NCBI GenBank assembly: GCA_946480785.1
Contig: CAMLLD010000038.1
Location: 1 to 61,305 of the forward strand
Length of the DNA stretch: 61,305 nt
Origin: an uncultured Blastocatellia bacterium
Lineage (GTDB): Bacteria; Acidobacteriota; Blastocatellia; Pyrinomonadales; Pyrinomonadaceae
Reading direction: 5' to 3'
In this document: positions 50,859 to 57,879 of the stretch, in pieces
Numbering within the stretch: position 1 is the stretch's first letter
Layout: every line of letters begins with the position of its first letter
The notes under the pieces: generated by a model
Database searches by the model: none
Seen by the model: only the letters and a program-made list of their open reading frames with translations
Told to the model about the DNA's origin: nothing
Program-made: the position numbers and the translations under genes

Positions 50859-52412
50859 ATGGGCCAAGTGCAAGAGAAGCTACGTTCCCCCTGGGCCATA
50901 AGCCTATTAATTCTCCTGTCGTTCGTCGCCGGGTTCGGTGTTTCCTTCTGGTCGCGCAACCCAACTCCACCCGCTGAACCAAAGATCTCCATCTCCGACT
51001 TTCGCGTCGATCTCCCCGAAGGCGAAACGATCGTCACGATCACGAGCCGCACGCCCGACGGCGAAGAGCTCGGACGGCTTTCGATTAATCGTCGCGGCGA
51101 TCAGATCGTCGGCGTTCCCGTGATCGAAAAACGTATCGCGCCGCGCGAACACCTGAGCGCTGAGAACATCGCCTTCTTCCGCCGTGAAATCGGCTTCGAC
51201 AGCTTCGGCTCCGACTCGACCTGGCAACGCGCCAACAAGATTCGCCTCTGGTTGGCCCAACACAATCACCAGGGCTTTCCCGGTTTGACGACGCGCAATC
51301 CGCGTGAAGCTTACGATCAGATGAAAGCCGGCCAGCCGGTGCTCTGCGGAAATCTCGCGGAGATCTACGTCGCGCTTTGTGAAGCCGCCGGTCTCACCGC
51401 GCGCACGGTGGGCCTAAGTGTCGCCGTGCAGAAGGGACTGTTCGGCGTCGACACGCACGTTGGCGCGGAGGTCTGGATTCCCGAAATGGGCGGTTGGATT
51501 TATGAAGACCCGACGTTCAACTGTTACTGGGAAGTCGACGGTAAACCCGCGAGCGCGATGTTGCTGCACGACGCGATGATGGAACAACGGCCCATAAAAT
51601 TCGCGCCGCACGATAAAGCCACGCAGCAGAGACTCGCAAACTACTATCTCGATCCGCGCTTGTACTTCCGGCAGATCTCTTACGAGTACAAACCCGGCGG
51701 CACCGTGCTCTACTTCGCCGACAAACGACTCGAGCCGCTGAACCTACACGATAAGAATTGGATTCACACGGACCGGCGGATCGATATTCAAAGGCTCGAC
51801 ACGAGCGAGAACATCGTCCTCGAACGACGCTCGGAGATCTCGCCCGGCGTGTTCGTGCAGTTGATCGGTAACGACTTGTTCGTGCGCGATCGACGCGAGC
51901 AAAGTCCGGGCATTCGCGTGCGCTCTTCGAGTGGAACCGTCGAAGGCTGCTCGTATCAACACGAACGCGCGCAGGACCTCGGGTTATTTAATGGGACGAA
52001 CCTCGCGCGCAATCCCTCGTTTCGTATGACAACGCGTTCGAATCAACTCGCTGACGACTGGTCGGTTGCGGGCCCGGTGCAAGCGATGACGGTGACTGGG
52101 GGCCAGGCGATGGCGGCGCTCGCCGGCGGCAAGTTGTGGCAGCGCATTCCGGTGCGACGCAACGGCCGCTATCTGTTTTACGCGCGCGTGAGCGTCGCGC
52201 GCGGGTTCGTCAACTGGTCGCTTGCCGATGCGGAGCGCGGCGCGAAATCGATGGGCACAGTGGAACCCGAACGCATCAGCGAAGTCGTGTCGGATATCGT
52301 CGAGAGTCAGAGTGGTTATGTTGACGTGTGTTTTGAAGTCCCTGCCGGCGGTTCTTTTCGGGTGATGGACGTGATCGTCACCGAAGCACCGCGTTTCGCT
52401 CCCGCCAGCTAA
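50859..52412 (+). CDS. Membrane-anchored transglutaminase-like protein
   Basis: A 517-residue protein with one N-terminal membrane helix (AISLLILLSFVAGFGVSFW) and a transglutaminase-like domain (about 90-225): GQPVLCGNLAEIYVALCEAAGLTARTVGL carries the catalytic cysteine, DTHVGAEVWIP the histidine, and GWIYEDPTFN the aspartate. The C-terminal part is beta-rich, with a jelly-roll-like ending (GGKLWQRIPVRRNGRYLFYARVSV). I start at ATG 50859 (residue 47 of the longest reading), where the signal anchor begins. Bacterial relatives act as proteases or cross-linkers of cell-surface proteins. It is downstream of ntrX by 165 bp and upstream of the biosynthetic block. Confidence 0.75.
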   Translation: MGQVQEKLRSPWAISLLILLSFVAGFGVSFWSRNPTPPAEPKISISDFRVDLPEGETIVTITSRTPDGEELGRLSINRRGDQIVGVPVIEKRIAPREHLSAENIAFFRREIGFDSFGSDSTWQRANKIRLWLAQHNHQGFPGLTTRNPREAYDQMKAGQPVLCGNLAEIYVALCEAAGLTARTVGLSVAVQKGLFGVDTHVGAEVWIPEMGGWIYEDPTFNCYWEVDGKPASAMLLHDAMMEQRPIKFAPHDKATQQRLANYYLDPRLYFRQISYEYKPGGTVLYFADKRLEPLNLHDKNWIHTDRRIDIQRLDTSENIVLERRSEISPGVFVQLIGNDLFVRDRREQSPGIRVRSSSGTVEGCSYQHERAQDLGLFNGTNLARNPSFRMTTRSNQLADDWSVAGPVQAMTVTGGQAMAALAGGKLWQRIPVRRNGRYLFYARVSVARGFVNWSLADAERGAKSMGTVEPERISEVVSDIVESQSGYVDVCFEVPAGGSFRVMDVIVTEAPRFAPAS

Positions 52413-52432
52413 AAATCGTCAGGAAACTATCG

Positions 52433-52462
52433 TTGACAATGCGTCTTCAAATAGCTTAGTAG
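52433..52462 (+). promoter_or_regulatory. Possible promoter of the biosynthetic block
   Basis: A perfect TTGACA at 52433-52438 is followed, 18 bp later, by TAGTAG (52457-52462, three of six). The radical SAM gene starts 44 bp further on, with GAGG at 52498-52501. The -10 match is weak. Confidence 0.35.
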
Positions 52463-52505
52463 TTAAGTTCTCGTGTGTAATTGGCGCGAGAAAGATTGAG
52501 GTGAA

Positions 52506-53669
52506 ATGGATTTTACGACGAAAGAATTACTGAAGCGGTACGCGAAGCTCGCGCTCGGGCAGCCGTTTTCGCCAGTGTTACTGAACATTCTGGTGACTTC
52601 GGTCTGCGACATGCGCTGCACGCACTGCTTCTTCACTGACGAGCTCGACGATCGCCCGCGCAAAAAGCTGCAAATGAAAACGCACGAGATCGAAAAGATT
52701 TCGGAGACGCTCGGCGGCAATCTCGGCGTGCTGATTCTCGCGGGCGGCGAGCCGTTCACACGCAAAGACCTGCCCGAAATCGCGCGCGCGTTCTACACCA
52801 ACAACAAGCTCGAATCGATCTACATCATGTCCAACGGCCAGATCCAAAAGCGGATCTTTCCGGACGTGACGCGCATCCTGCAGGAGTGTCCGAACCTCAA
52901 CGTCACAGTCGCGCTCGGCATCGACGGTCTGAAAAACGAGCACGAGAAGATCCGGCAGAAGCCCGGCTCGTGGGACATCGCGATCGACACCGCGCGGCAG
53001 CTTCAGCAGATCAAGAAAGAGTATCCACGTCTCGACGTGCAGACGTGCACGTGTTTCATGAACTCGAACCAGGACACGATCTTCGAGTGGTACGACTTTC
53101 TCAAATACAACCTTCAGCCTGACAAAGTTAACTTCAACTACATTCGTCCGCCTTCAGCCGATCCGCAGGAACTGGAGATCGATCATTCGCGCTACGCGCA
53201 ACTCGCGCAGATGATCGACGACGATTCGCGTCACGCGGCAATCAAAAACAACTACACCGGCAAAGCCGGGTTCTTCAAAGCCGCGATCGACATCTACATG
53301 CACGGCCTGATCGCGAAGACACAGGAAACGCAGACCGCGCAGATGAAGTGTTACGCCGGCACCGCGGGCGGCGTGATCTACGACGAGGGAACCGTTTCGT
53401 CGTGCGAGAACCTCGCGCCCATCGGCAACCTGCGCGACTTCGATTGGAACTTCCAAAAGCTCTGGCTCTCGCCGGCGATGAAGGAACGTCGCAAACACGC
53501 GGCGAACGGTTGTTTCTGCACGCACGAATCGAACAGTTACTACCCGTCGCTGCCGTTCAATCCCGGTCACTTGATCCAGATCAAGAAACTCGAGCGCGAG
53601 ATGAAGAAAGCGCGCCGCGAGCTTGATGGTGGTCTGTCAGTAGGAGATCTGAAAACAACCGAGATCTAA
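52506..53669 (+). CDS. Radical SAM enzyme with SPASM-like C-terminus
   Basis: The radical SAM [4Fe-4S] site is C34-x3-C38-x2-C41 in SVCDMRCTHC, followed by the SAM-binding ILAGGEPFTR. The C-terminal third holds a CYAGTAGGVIYDEGTVSSCENLAPIGNL block and further cysteines (GCFCTH), an arrangement typical of SPASM/twitch auxiliary clusters. Such enzymes often modify peptides, but sugar- and lipid-modifying members exist. At 387 aa it is typical. It is the first gene of a co-directional block and ends directly against the glycosyltransferase gene (TAAATG). Its substrate may be the PEI-repeat peptide encoded 3.6 kb downstream, but that is inference. Confidence 0.85.
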   Translation: MDFTTKELLKRYAKLALGQPFSPVLLNILVTSVCDMRCTHCFFTDELDDRPRKKLQMKTHEIEKISETLGGNLGVLILAGGEPFTRKDLPEIARAFYTNNKLESIYIMSNGQIQKRIFPDVTRILQECPNLNVTVALGIDGLKNEHEKIRQKPGSWDIAIDTARQLQQIKKEYPRLDVQTCTCFMNSNQDTIFEWYDFLKYNLQPDKVNFNYIRPPSADPQELEIDHSRYAQLAQMIDDDSRHAAIKNNYTGKAGFFKAAIDIYMHGLIAKTQETQTAQMKCYAGTAGGVIYDEGTVSSCENLAPIGNLRDFDWNFQKLWLSPAMKERRKHAANGCFCTHESNSYYPSLPFNPGHLIQIKKLEREMKKARRELDGGLSVGDLKTTEI

Positions 53670-54863
53670 ATGCCAGACCAGCCTCGCATCCCGAAGATAC
53701 TGATCATCTCGTCCGACACGGGTGGCGGGCATCGCTCCGCCGCGGCCGCGATCGTGGCGGGCGTGCAGAAGTTTCTCGACGGCGAGTCGTATGCGATTCG
53801 CGTCGTGCGCGCGGTCGAGGAGTCGCATCATCTCGCGGACAAGCTGGTCCGTCTTTACAACTGGCTGCTGCGCAATCGCCAGCACTGGATGAAGTATTAC
53901 TACTGGATCCTGAATCGTGTTCGTCCCGAGACGCGCGAGTTTTTTCATAAGCGTTGCATCGGCTACGTTGCGGGACTCTTCGAGCGCTGGTGCCCGCACA
54001 TCGTCGTCAGTGTTCATCCGCTCACGCAACATCTCTTCGGCCGCGTGTTGAAGGAACTCAATCTCGCGGATCGCGTGCCGCTGGTTTCCGTCGTGACCGA
54101 TCCTTGTTACGGCTTTTGGAAAGGTTGGGCGTGTGACGCGGTGACGCTTTACCTGGTCGCGAGCGAAGAAGCGCGGCGACAGTTGATCGACTACGGTGTC
54201 GCGCCCGAACGGATCAAGATCTCGGGCATGCCGGTGCATCCAAAGTTTGCTTATCCGGGTGAAGAAGCGGCGCAAGCCGCGCGACGCGCCCTCGGTCTCG
54301 ATCCCGAAAAGTTTACGGTGTTCGTTAACGCCGGCTGGATCGGTGGCGGCAACATCCCGCAGATCTTCCGCGAGCTCGTGCACGGTGAGCTCGACGTGCA
54401 AGCGATCTTTCTCGCCGGCAAGAACGAAGACTTGCGCGTAGCGGCTGAGTCGATTGCGGGCGAAGCGCCTTTTCCGGTGAAGGTGATTGGCTATTCAGAT
54501 GAAGTCGAGAAGTTGATGAGCGCGGCCAACGTGATGATCTCGAAACTCGGCGGCCTGACTACGTTCGAAGCGCTTGCCTGCCGCGTGCCGATCATCGCTG
54601 ACGTGATCACAGATCCGATGCCGCAGGAAGCGGGCACGGCGAGGTTGATCGCGCAGCGTGGCGCGGGCGTGATGCTCAATCGCGCCAGCGACGTCGTCAA
54701 CGTAGTGCGCCGGATGATGGAAGACGAAGTTCACTACTCGCGCATGCGCGCGGCGACCGCGAACCTCGCACTACCAAACGCGACTCGTTACATCGTCGAA
54801 GAGATCGCCGCCCTCATTCCGCAGCCTGAAAAACCAGTTCTGAGTGAAGGCGTGTCTGCATAA
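53670..54863 (+). CDS. MGDG-synthase-type glycosyltransferase (GT28, GT-B fold)
   Basis: Similar to diacylglycerol galactosyl/glucosyltransferases (MgdA, UgtP). The N-terminal IISSDTGGGHRSAAAAI loop, the acceptor-side YNWLLRNRQHWMKYYYW, VSVHPLTQHLF, VTDPCYGFW and the donor-binding ISKLGGLTTFEALACRVPII mark the family. At 397 aa it has both Rossmann halves. It normally glycosylates diacylglycerol at the membrane; in this setting it might glycosylate a natural product or a lipid anchor. It begins one base after the radical SAM stop. The carbamoyltransferase starts 13 bp later. Confidence 0.87.
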   Translation: MPDQPRIPKILIISSDTGGGHRSAAAAIVAGVQKFLDGESYAIRVVRAVEESHHLADKLVRLYNWLLRNRQHWMKYYYWILNRVRPETREFFHKRCIGYVAGLFERWCPHIVVSVHPLTQHLFGRVLKELNLADRVPLVSVVTDPCYGFWKGWACDAVTLYLVASEEARRQLIDYGVAPERIKISGMPVHPKFAYPGEEAAQAARRALGLDPEKFTVFVNAGWIGGGNIPQIFRELVHGELDVQAIFLAGKNEDLRVAAESIAGEAPFPVKVIGYSDEVEKLMSAANVMISKLGGLTTFEALACRVPIIADVITDPMPQEAGTARLIAQRGAGVMLNRASDVVNVVRRMMEDEVHYSRMRAATANLALPNATRYIVEEIAALIPQPEKPVLSEGVSA

Positions 54864-54876
54864 AAATTAAAGCTCC

Positions 54877-56565
54877 GTGCTCTCAACGGAAAAACCATGG
54901 GTCCTCGGGATCAGTGCCTCGCATAACGGTTCCGTGTGTCTGCTGCACGGCGACGAGATCGTCGTCGCGATTCAGGAAGAGCGTCTCTCTCGTTTCAAAC
55001 GACATCGCGTCTATGGCCGCGGGCCTTCGCTCGCCGCGAAATACTGTCTCGACTACGCGGGTCTCAATCCGGCGGAGTTGGACCTTGTGGTCCTTTGCGT
55101 GCAGGGCCGTGTACAGGACGAAGTACACGACATCTATGGCGATCCGTTTCTGAATCTCCGCGCGCACGGCACGCGCACGCTCACGATCCCGCATCACTAC
55201 GGCCACGCCTTCAGCGCCTTCGCTACTTCTGGTTTCGACGAGTCGGCGATTCTCATTGTCGACGGCGCGGGCTCGCCTGCCTCTGACTTCACCGCCGCGG
55301 AGAAGCAGTTGCTCAACGGCGGTTCCGGTGATGCTTGGGAAACGATCTCGCTTTACTACGCTTCCGGGACGAGCATTGTGCCGCTCGAGAAACACGTCAT
55401 CGATCGCGGCGCGTGGTTCGTGACGTACGACGGCGAAATGCCTTCGTTCGGCAGTCTCGGCGGCATGTTTTCCGCGGCTGCGGAACAGATCTTCGGCGAG
55501 TCGACCGAAGCGGGAAAGGTGATGGGCCTGGCTTCGTACGCCGAGCCCGTGTTTCCGGCGAGCGATTTCTTCGACATCGAGCGCGGCTGTTTTCATTTCA
55601 AAGACACTGTGCCGCTGCGATTCCGGCACGATCGCCGCTGGCCCAACGAGGCGCGCGAATACGAAGCGCTCGCGGCTTCGGTGCAAGCGGCGCTCGAAGT
55701 CGCGTTACTCTACCTGGTCCAGCGGCTGCGCGAGCTTTGTCGTAGCGACAATCTCTGTTACGCGGGCGGGGTGGCGCTGAACAGCATCGCGAACGAGCGG
55801 CTGATTCGCGAGTCGGGTTACAAGCACGTCTACATCATGCCCGCGGCGGAAGACAGCGGTCCCGCGGTCGGCGCCGCTTATTACGGACTCTGGCAACTCA
55901 CGAATCACAATTCACAGCGACGCCTCGCGCACGACGCGCTCGGCCGCGCTTACTCGCCCGCTGACATATCGGCCGCGCTTAACAATGGACACGCGGTAAA
56001 CGTCGTCCGCTCGACTGACGTTGTCGCAGACGCCGTTGATTTGTTATGCCATGGCAAGATCATCGGCTGGTTCGATGGCGGCGCTGAGCTTGGCCCACGC
56101 GCGTTGGGCCAACGCAGCATTCTGTGCGATCCGCGCCAGCCTGACGCGAAAGAGATACTGAACCGGCGCGTGAAGATGCGCGAGCCGTTTCGCCCGTTCG
56201 CGCCTGCGGTCTTGCTCGAAGAAGCTCCGCATTGGTTCGAGTTCGGCGGCACGTCGCCCGAGAGCCGGTTCATGTTGCGCGTTTGTGAAGTGAAGCGCGA
56301 ACGAAGAGACGAAGTGCCGGCGGTCGTGCACGTCGACGGCACCGGACGATTGCAAACGCTGACGCCGGAAACAAACGGCAGGTTCTACGAATTAGTGAAG
56401 CGGTTTCACGAACGCACCGGCGTTCCGATCCTGCTCAACACGTCGTTCAATCGCATGGGCCAGCCGATCGTCGAGACGCCCAGCGACGCGATCGAATGTC
56501 TGTTGAGTTCCGGTCTTGATTGTTGCGTCTTTGCCGATAGAATCGTTTTGAAAAACGAAAAGTAA
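54877..56565 (+). CDS. Carbamoyltransferase (NodU/CmcH/TobZ family)
   Basis: These enzymes make carbamoyl-adenylate from carbamoyl phosphate and ATP and transfer the carbamoyl group to a hydroxyl of a sugar or other small molecule. The N-terminal Kae1-like domain (about 1-350) shows GISASHNGSVCLL, VAIQEERLSRFK, HHYGHAFSAFATSGF, IVDGAG and CYAGGVALNSIAN. The C-terminal domain (about 370-562) shows GPRALGQRSILCDPR, REPFRPFAPAVL and GVPILLNTSFNRMGQPIVETP. At 562 aa it is full length. The start is GTG 54877 with no good Shine-Dalgarno. It overlaps the oxygenase gene by 1 nt (TAATG). A hydroxyl made by that neighbour would be a plausible acceptor. Confidence 0.92.
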   Translation: MLSTEKPWVLGISASHNGSVCLLHGDEIVVAIQEERLSRFKRHRVYGRGPSLAAKYCLDYAGLNPAELDLVVLCVQGRVQDEVHDIYGDPFLNLRAHGTRTLTIPHHYGHAFSAFATSGFDESAILIVDGAGSPASDFTAAEKQLLNGGSGDAWETISLYYASGTSIVPLEKHVIDRGAWFVTYDGEMPSFGSLGGMFSAAAEQIFGESTEAGKVMGLASYAEPVFPASDFFDIERGCFHFKDTVPLRFRHDRRWPNEAREYEALAASVQAALEVALLYLVQRLRELCRSDNLCYAGGVALNSIANERLIRESGYKHVYIMPAAEDSGPAVGAAYYGLWQLTNHNSQRRLAHDALGRAYSPADISAALNNGHAVNVVRSTDVVADAVDLLCHGKIIGWFDGGAELGPRALGQRSILCDPRQPDAKEILNRRVKMREPFRPFAPAVLLEEAPHWFEFGGTSPESRFMLRVCEVKRERRDEVPAVVHVDGTGRLQTLTPETNGRFYELVKRFHERTGVPILLNTSFNRMGQPIVETPSDAIECLLSSGLDCCVFADRIVLKNEK

Positions 56566-57170
56566 TGCTCGAGTCGACCGCAGCCAGGTACCACGTCTTC
56601 ACCGCCCGGAATTTTCTGGACGCGCAAACGTGTCGCGATCTGATCGACGAAGCGCGTTCCGCGCCGACGACGCGCGCGCCGGTTTACATCCGCGGTTCTG
56701 ATGAAACGGTTCACGAAACCGTGCGCAAGACCACGAGCTTTCATCCGGCGGACGCCACGGTCGCGCAAATTCACGAGCGTTTGCTGACGCAAAAATCCGC
56801 GCTCGAACAGCATTTCGGTCAATCGTTGACGGACTGCGAGCAGCCGCAGTTTCTGCGTTACGAACCGGGCGACTTTTTCGTGCGGCATCAGGACGGCAAC
56901 ACCGAACAGCTCGAGTTCGATCACTTGCGTATCCGCCGCATCTCCGTGATCGTCTTTCTCAATGATTACGCGCCCGAGCCGCAGGAGAACTGCTACAGCG
57001 GCGGCGCGTTGAACCTGTACGACAAGGACAATCTCCCGCCTGATGGTCCAGGGCCATCGCCGTTGTTCGGCGAGACGGGGTTGCTCGTAGCTTTCACGGC
57101 CGAGACGATGCATGAAGTCGCGCCCGTTATCAGCGGCGAACGGTTCACGATCATCACGTGGTTCAGGTGA
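56565..57170 (+). CDS. 2-oxoglutarate/Fe(II) oxygenase (prolyl-4-hydroxylase-like)
   Basis: A 201-residue jelly-roll oxygenase of the P4Hc type. The iron triad is H108-x-D110 in VRHQDG and H183 in MHEV, and R193 ten residues later is positioned to bind 2-oxoglutarate. QFLRYEPGDFF before the HxD and SGGALNLY are also family marks. The relatives hydroxylate prolyl or other residues in peptides. Its immediate neighbour downstream encodes a protein that is one-quarter proline, an obvious candidate substrate. It is translationally coupled to the carbamoyltransferase and has no export signal, so it acts in the cytoplasm. Confidence 0.88.
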   Translation: MLESTAARYHVFTARNFLDAQTCRDLIDEARSAPTTRAPVYIRGSDETVHETVRKTTSFHPADATVAQIHERLLTQKSALEQHFGQSLTDCEQPQFLRYEPGDFFVRHQDGNTEQLEFDHLRIRRISVIVFLNDYAPEPQENCYSGGALNLYDKDNLPPDGPGPSPLFGETGLLVAFTAETMHEVAPVISGERFTIITWFR

Positions 57171-57184
57171 GCGTTTGATTTTTG

Positions 57185-57213
57185 TTGACATGGGCCGTGG
57201 ATAGCATTACGCT
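57185..57213 (+). promoter_or_regulatory. Likely private promoter of the PEI-repeat gene
   Basis: A perfect TTGACA (57185-57190) is 17 bp from TACGCT (57208-57213, three of six). It falls in the 145-bp gap between the oxygenase stop and ATG 57316. Together with the strong GGGAG at 57304-57308 it suggests separate, high-level expression of the repeat gene. Confidence 0.5.
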
Positions 57214-57315
57214 GCGCCGGTTCCCTCGTTAACCGAAACCATCTGCCGCAACGGCGCATCCCGTTGCTGGCTCTCACTTGAAATTTCCACCGCTCACGTT
57301 CACGGGAGATAATTC

Positions 57316-57762
57316 ATGAAACCAGCCGCCGTCATCGAACAACGCTCAAAAGGCAAACCTTCTATTCGTCCGGAGATTAGACCGGAGATCCAGCCGGAGA
57401 TCGCACCCGAGATTCGTCCTGAGATTCAGCCGGAGATCGCCCCTGAGATCCGTCCGGAGATAAGACCCGAGGTGCAACCGGAAATCGCGCCCGAGATCCG
57501 TCCGGAAATTCAACCGGAGATCGCACCTGAGATTCGGCCGGAAATTCGACCCGAGGTCCAACCCGAGATCGCGCCGGAAGTGCGACCGTCATATCGGCCC
57601 GAAATTCGTCCCGAGGTCCAACCGGAAATCGCGCCCGAAAAAGCGCCGCGTCCCATCCCCGAGATCGCGCCGGAGAAAGCCCCACGTCCGATTCCCGAGA
57701 TCGCCCCGGAAAGAACGCCGCGGCCGGAAATCGCGCCGGAGAAGCCAAAGAAGAGTTATTAG
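57316..57762 (+). CDS. PEI-repeat protein, candidate RiPP precursor or modified repeat peptide
   Basis: A 148-residue protein made almost wholly of four-residue units (I/V)-(R/Q/A)-P-E. After a 16-residue basic leader (MKPAAVIEQRSKGKPS), 18 units run without a break over residues 17-88. A degenerate zone follows (VRPSY, then 94-108), then KAPRPIPEIAPE repeated twice and a basic end KPKKSY. I count 28 Pro-Glu dipeptides and no Cys, Trp or Phe. Units form a 28-residue (84-bp) super-repeat at 57364-57447 and 57448-57531. Codons differ freely between units (att/atc/ata, cgt/cgg/cga/aga, ccg/ccc/cct), so selection acts on the protein. GGGAG is 7 nt from the ATG. There is no signal peptide. It lies between a 2OG oxygenase and a RiPP-type radical SAM gene. 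I recognise no database family. Confidence 0.8.
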   Translation: MKPAAVIEQRSKGKPSIRPEIRPEIQPEIAPEIRPEIQPEIAPEIRPEIRPEVQPEIAPEIRPEIQPEIAPEIRPEIRPEVQPEIAPEVRPSYRPEIRPEVQPEIAPEKAPRPIPEIAPEKAPRPIPEIAPERTPRPEIAPEKPKKSY

Positions 57763-57791
57763 CGCCACCACAACGCGCTGAACTTTGAGCA

Positions 57792-57837
57792 GCGGAATGG
57801 TCCAGGCCCGGATGCGCGGGTTTGGACCACGTTCCGC
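57792..57837 (+). promoter_or_regulatory. Strong hairpin between the repeat gene and its radical SAM neighbour
   Basis: GCGGAA-TGGTCCA-GGCCCG (57792-57810) pairs with CGGGTT-TGGACCA-cg-TTCCGC (57817-57837): 19 bp with two G-U pairs and a 2-nt bulge around a 6-nt loop. It lies 29 bp after the repeat-gene stop and 43 bp before ATG 57880. No T run follows, so it more likely attenuates read-through or protects the short upstream mRNA than fully terminates. Confidence 0.7.
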
Positions 57838-57879
57838 AGGTCTGTTCGAGGGTTCGAAAGTTACAAGAGTTACTTGGCC

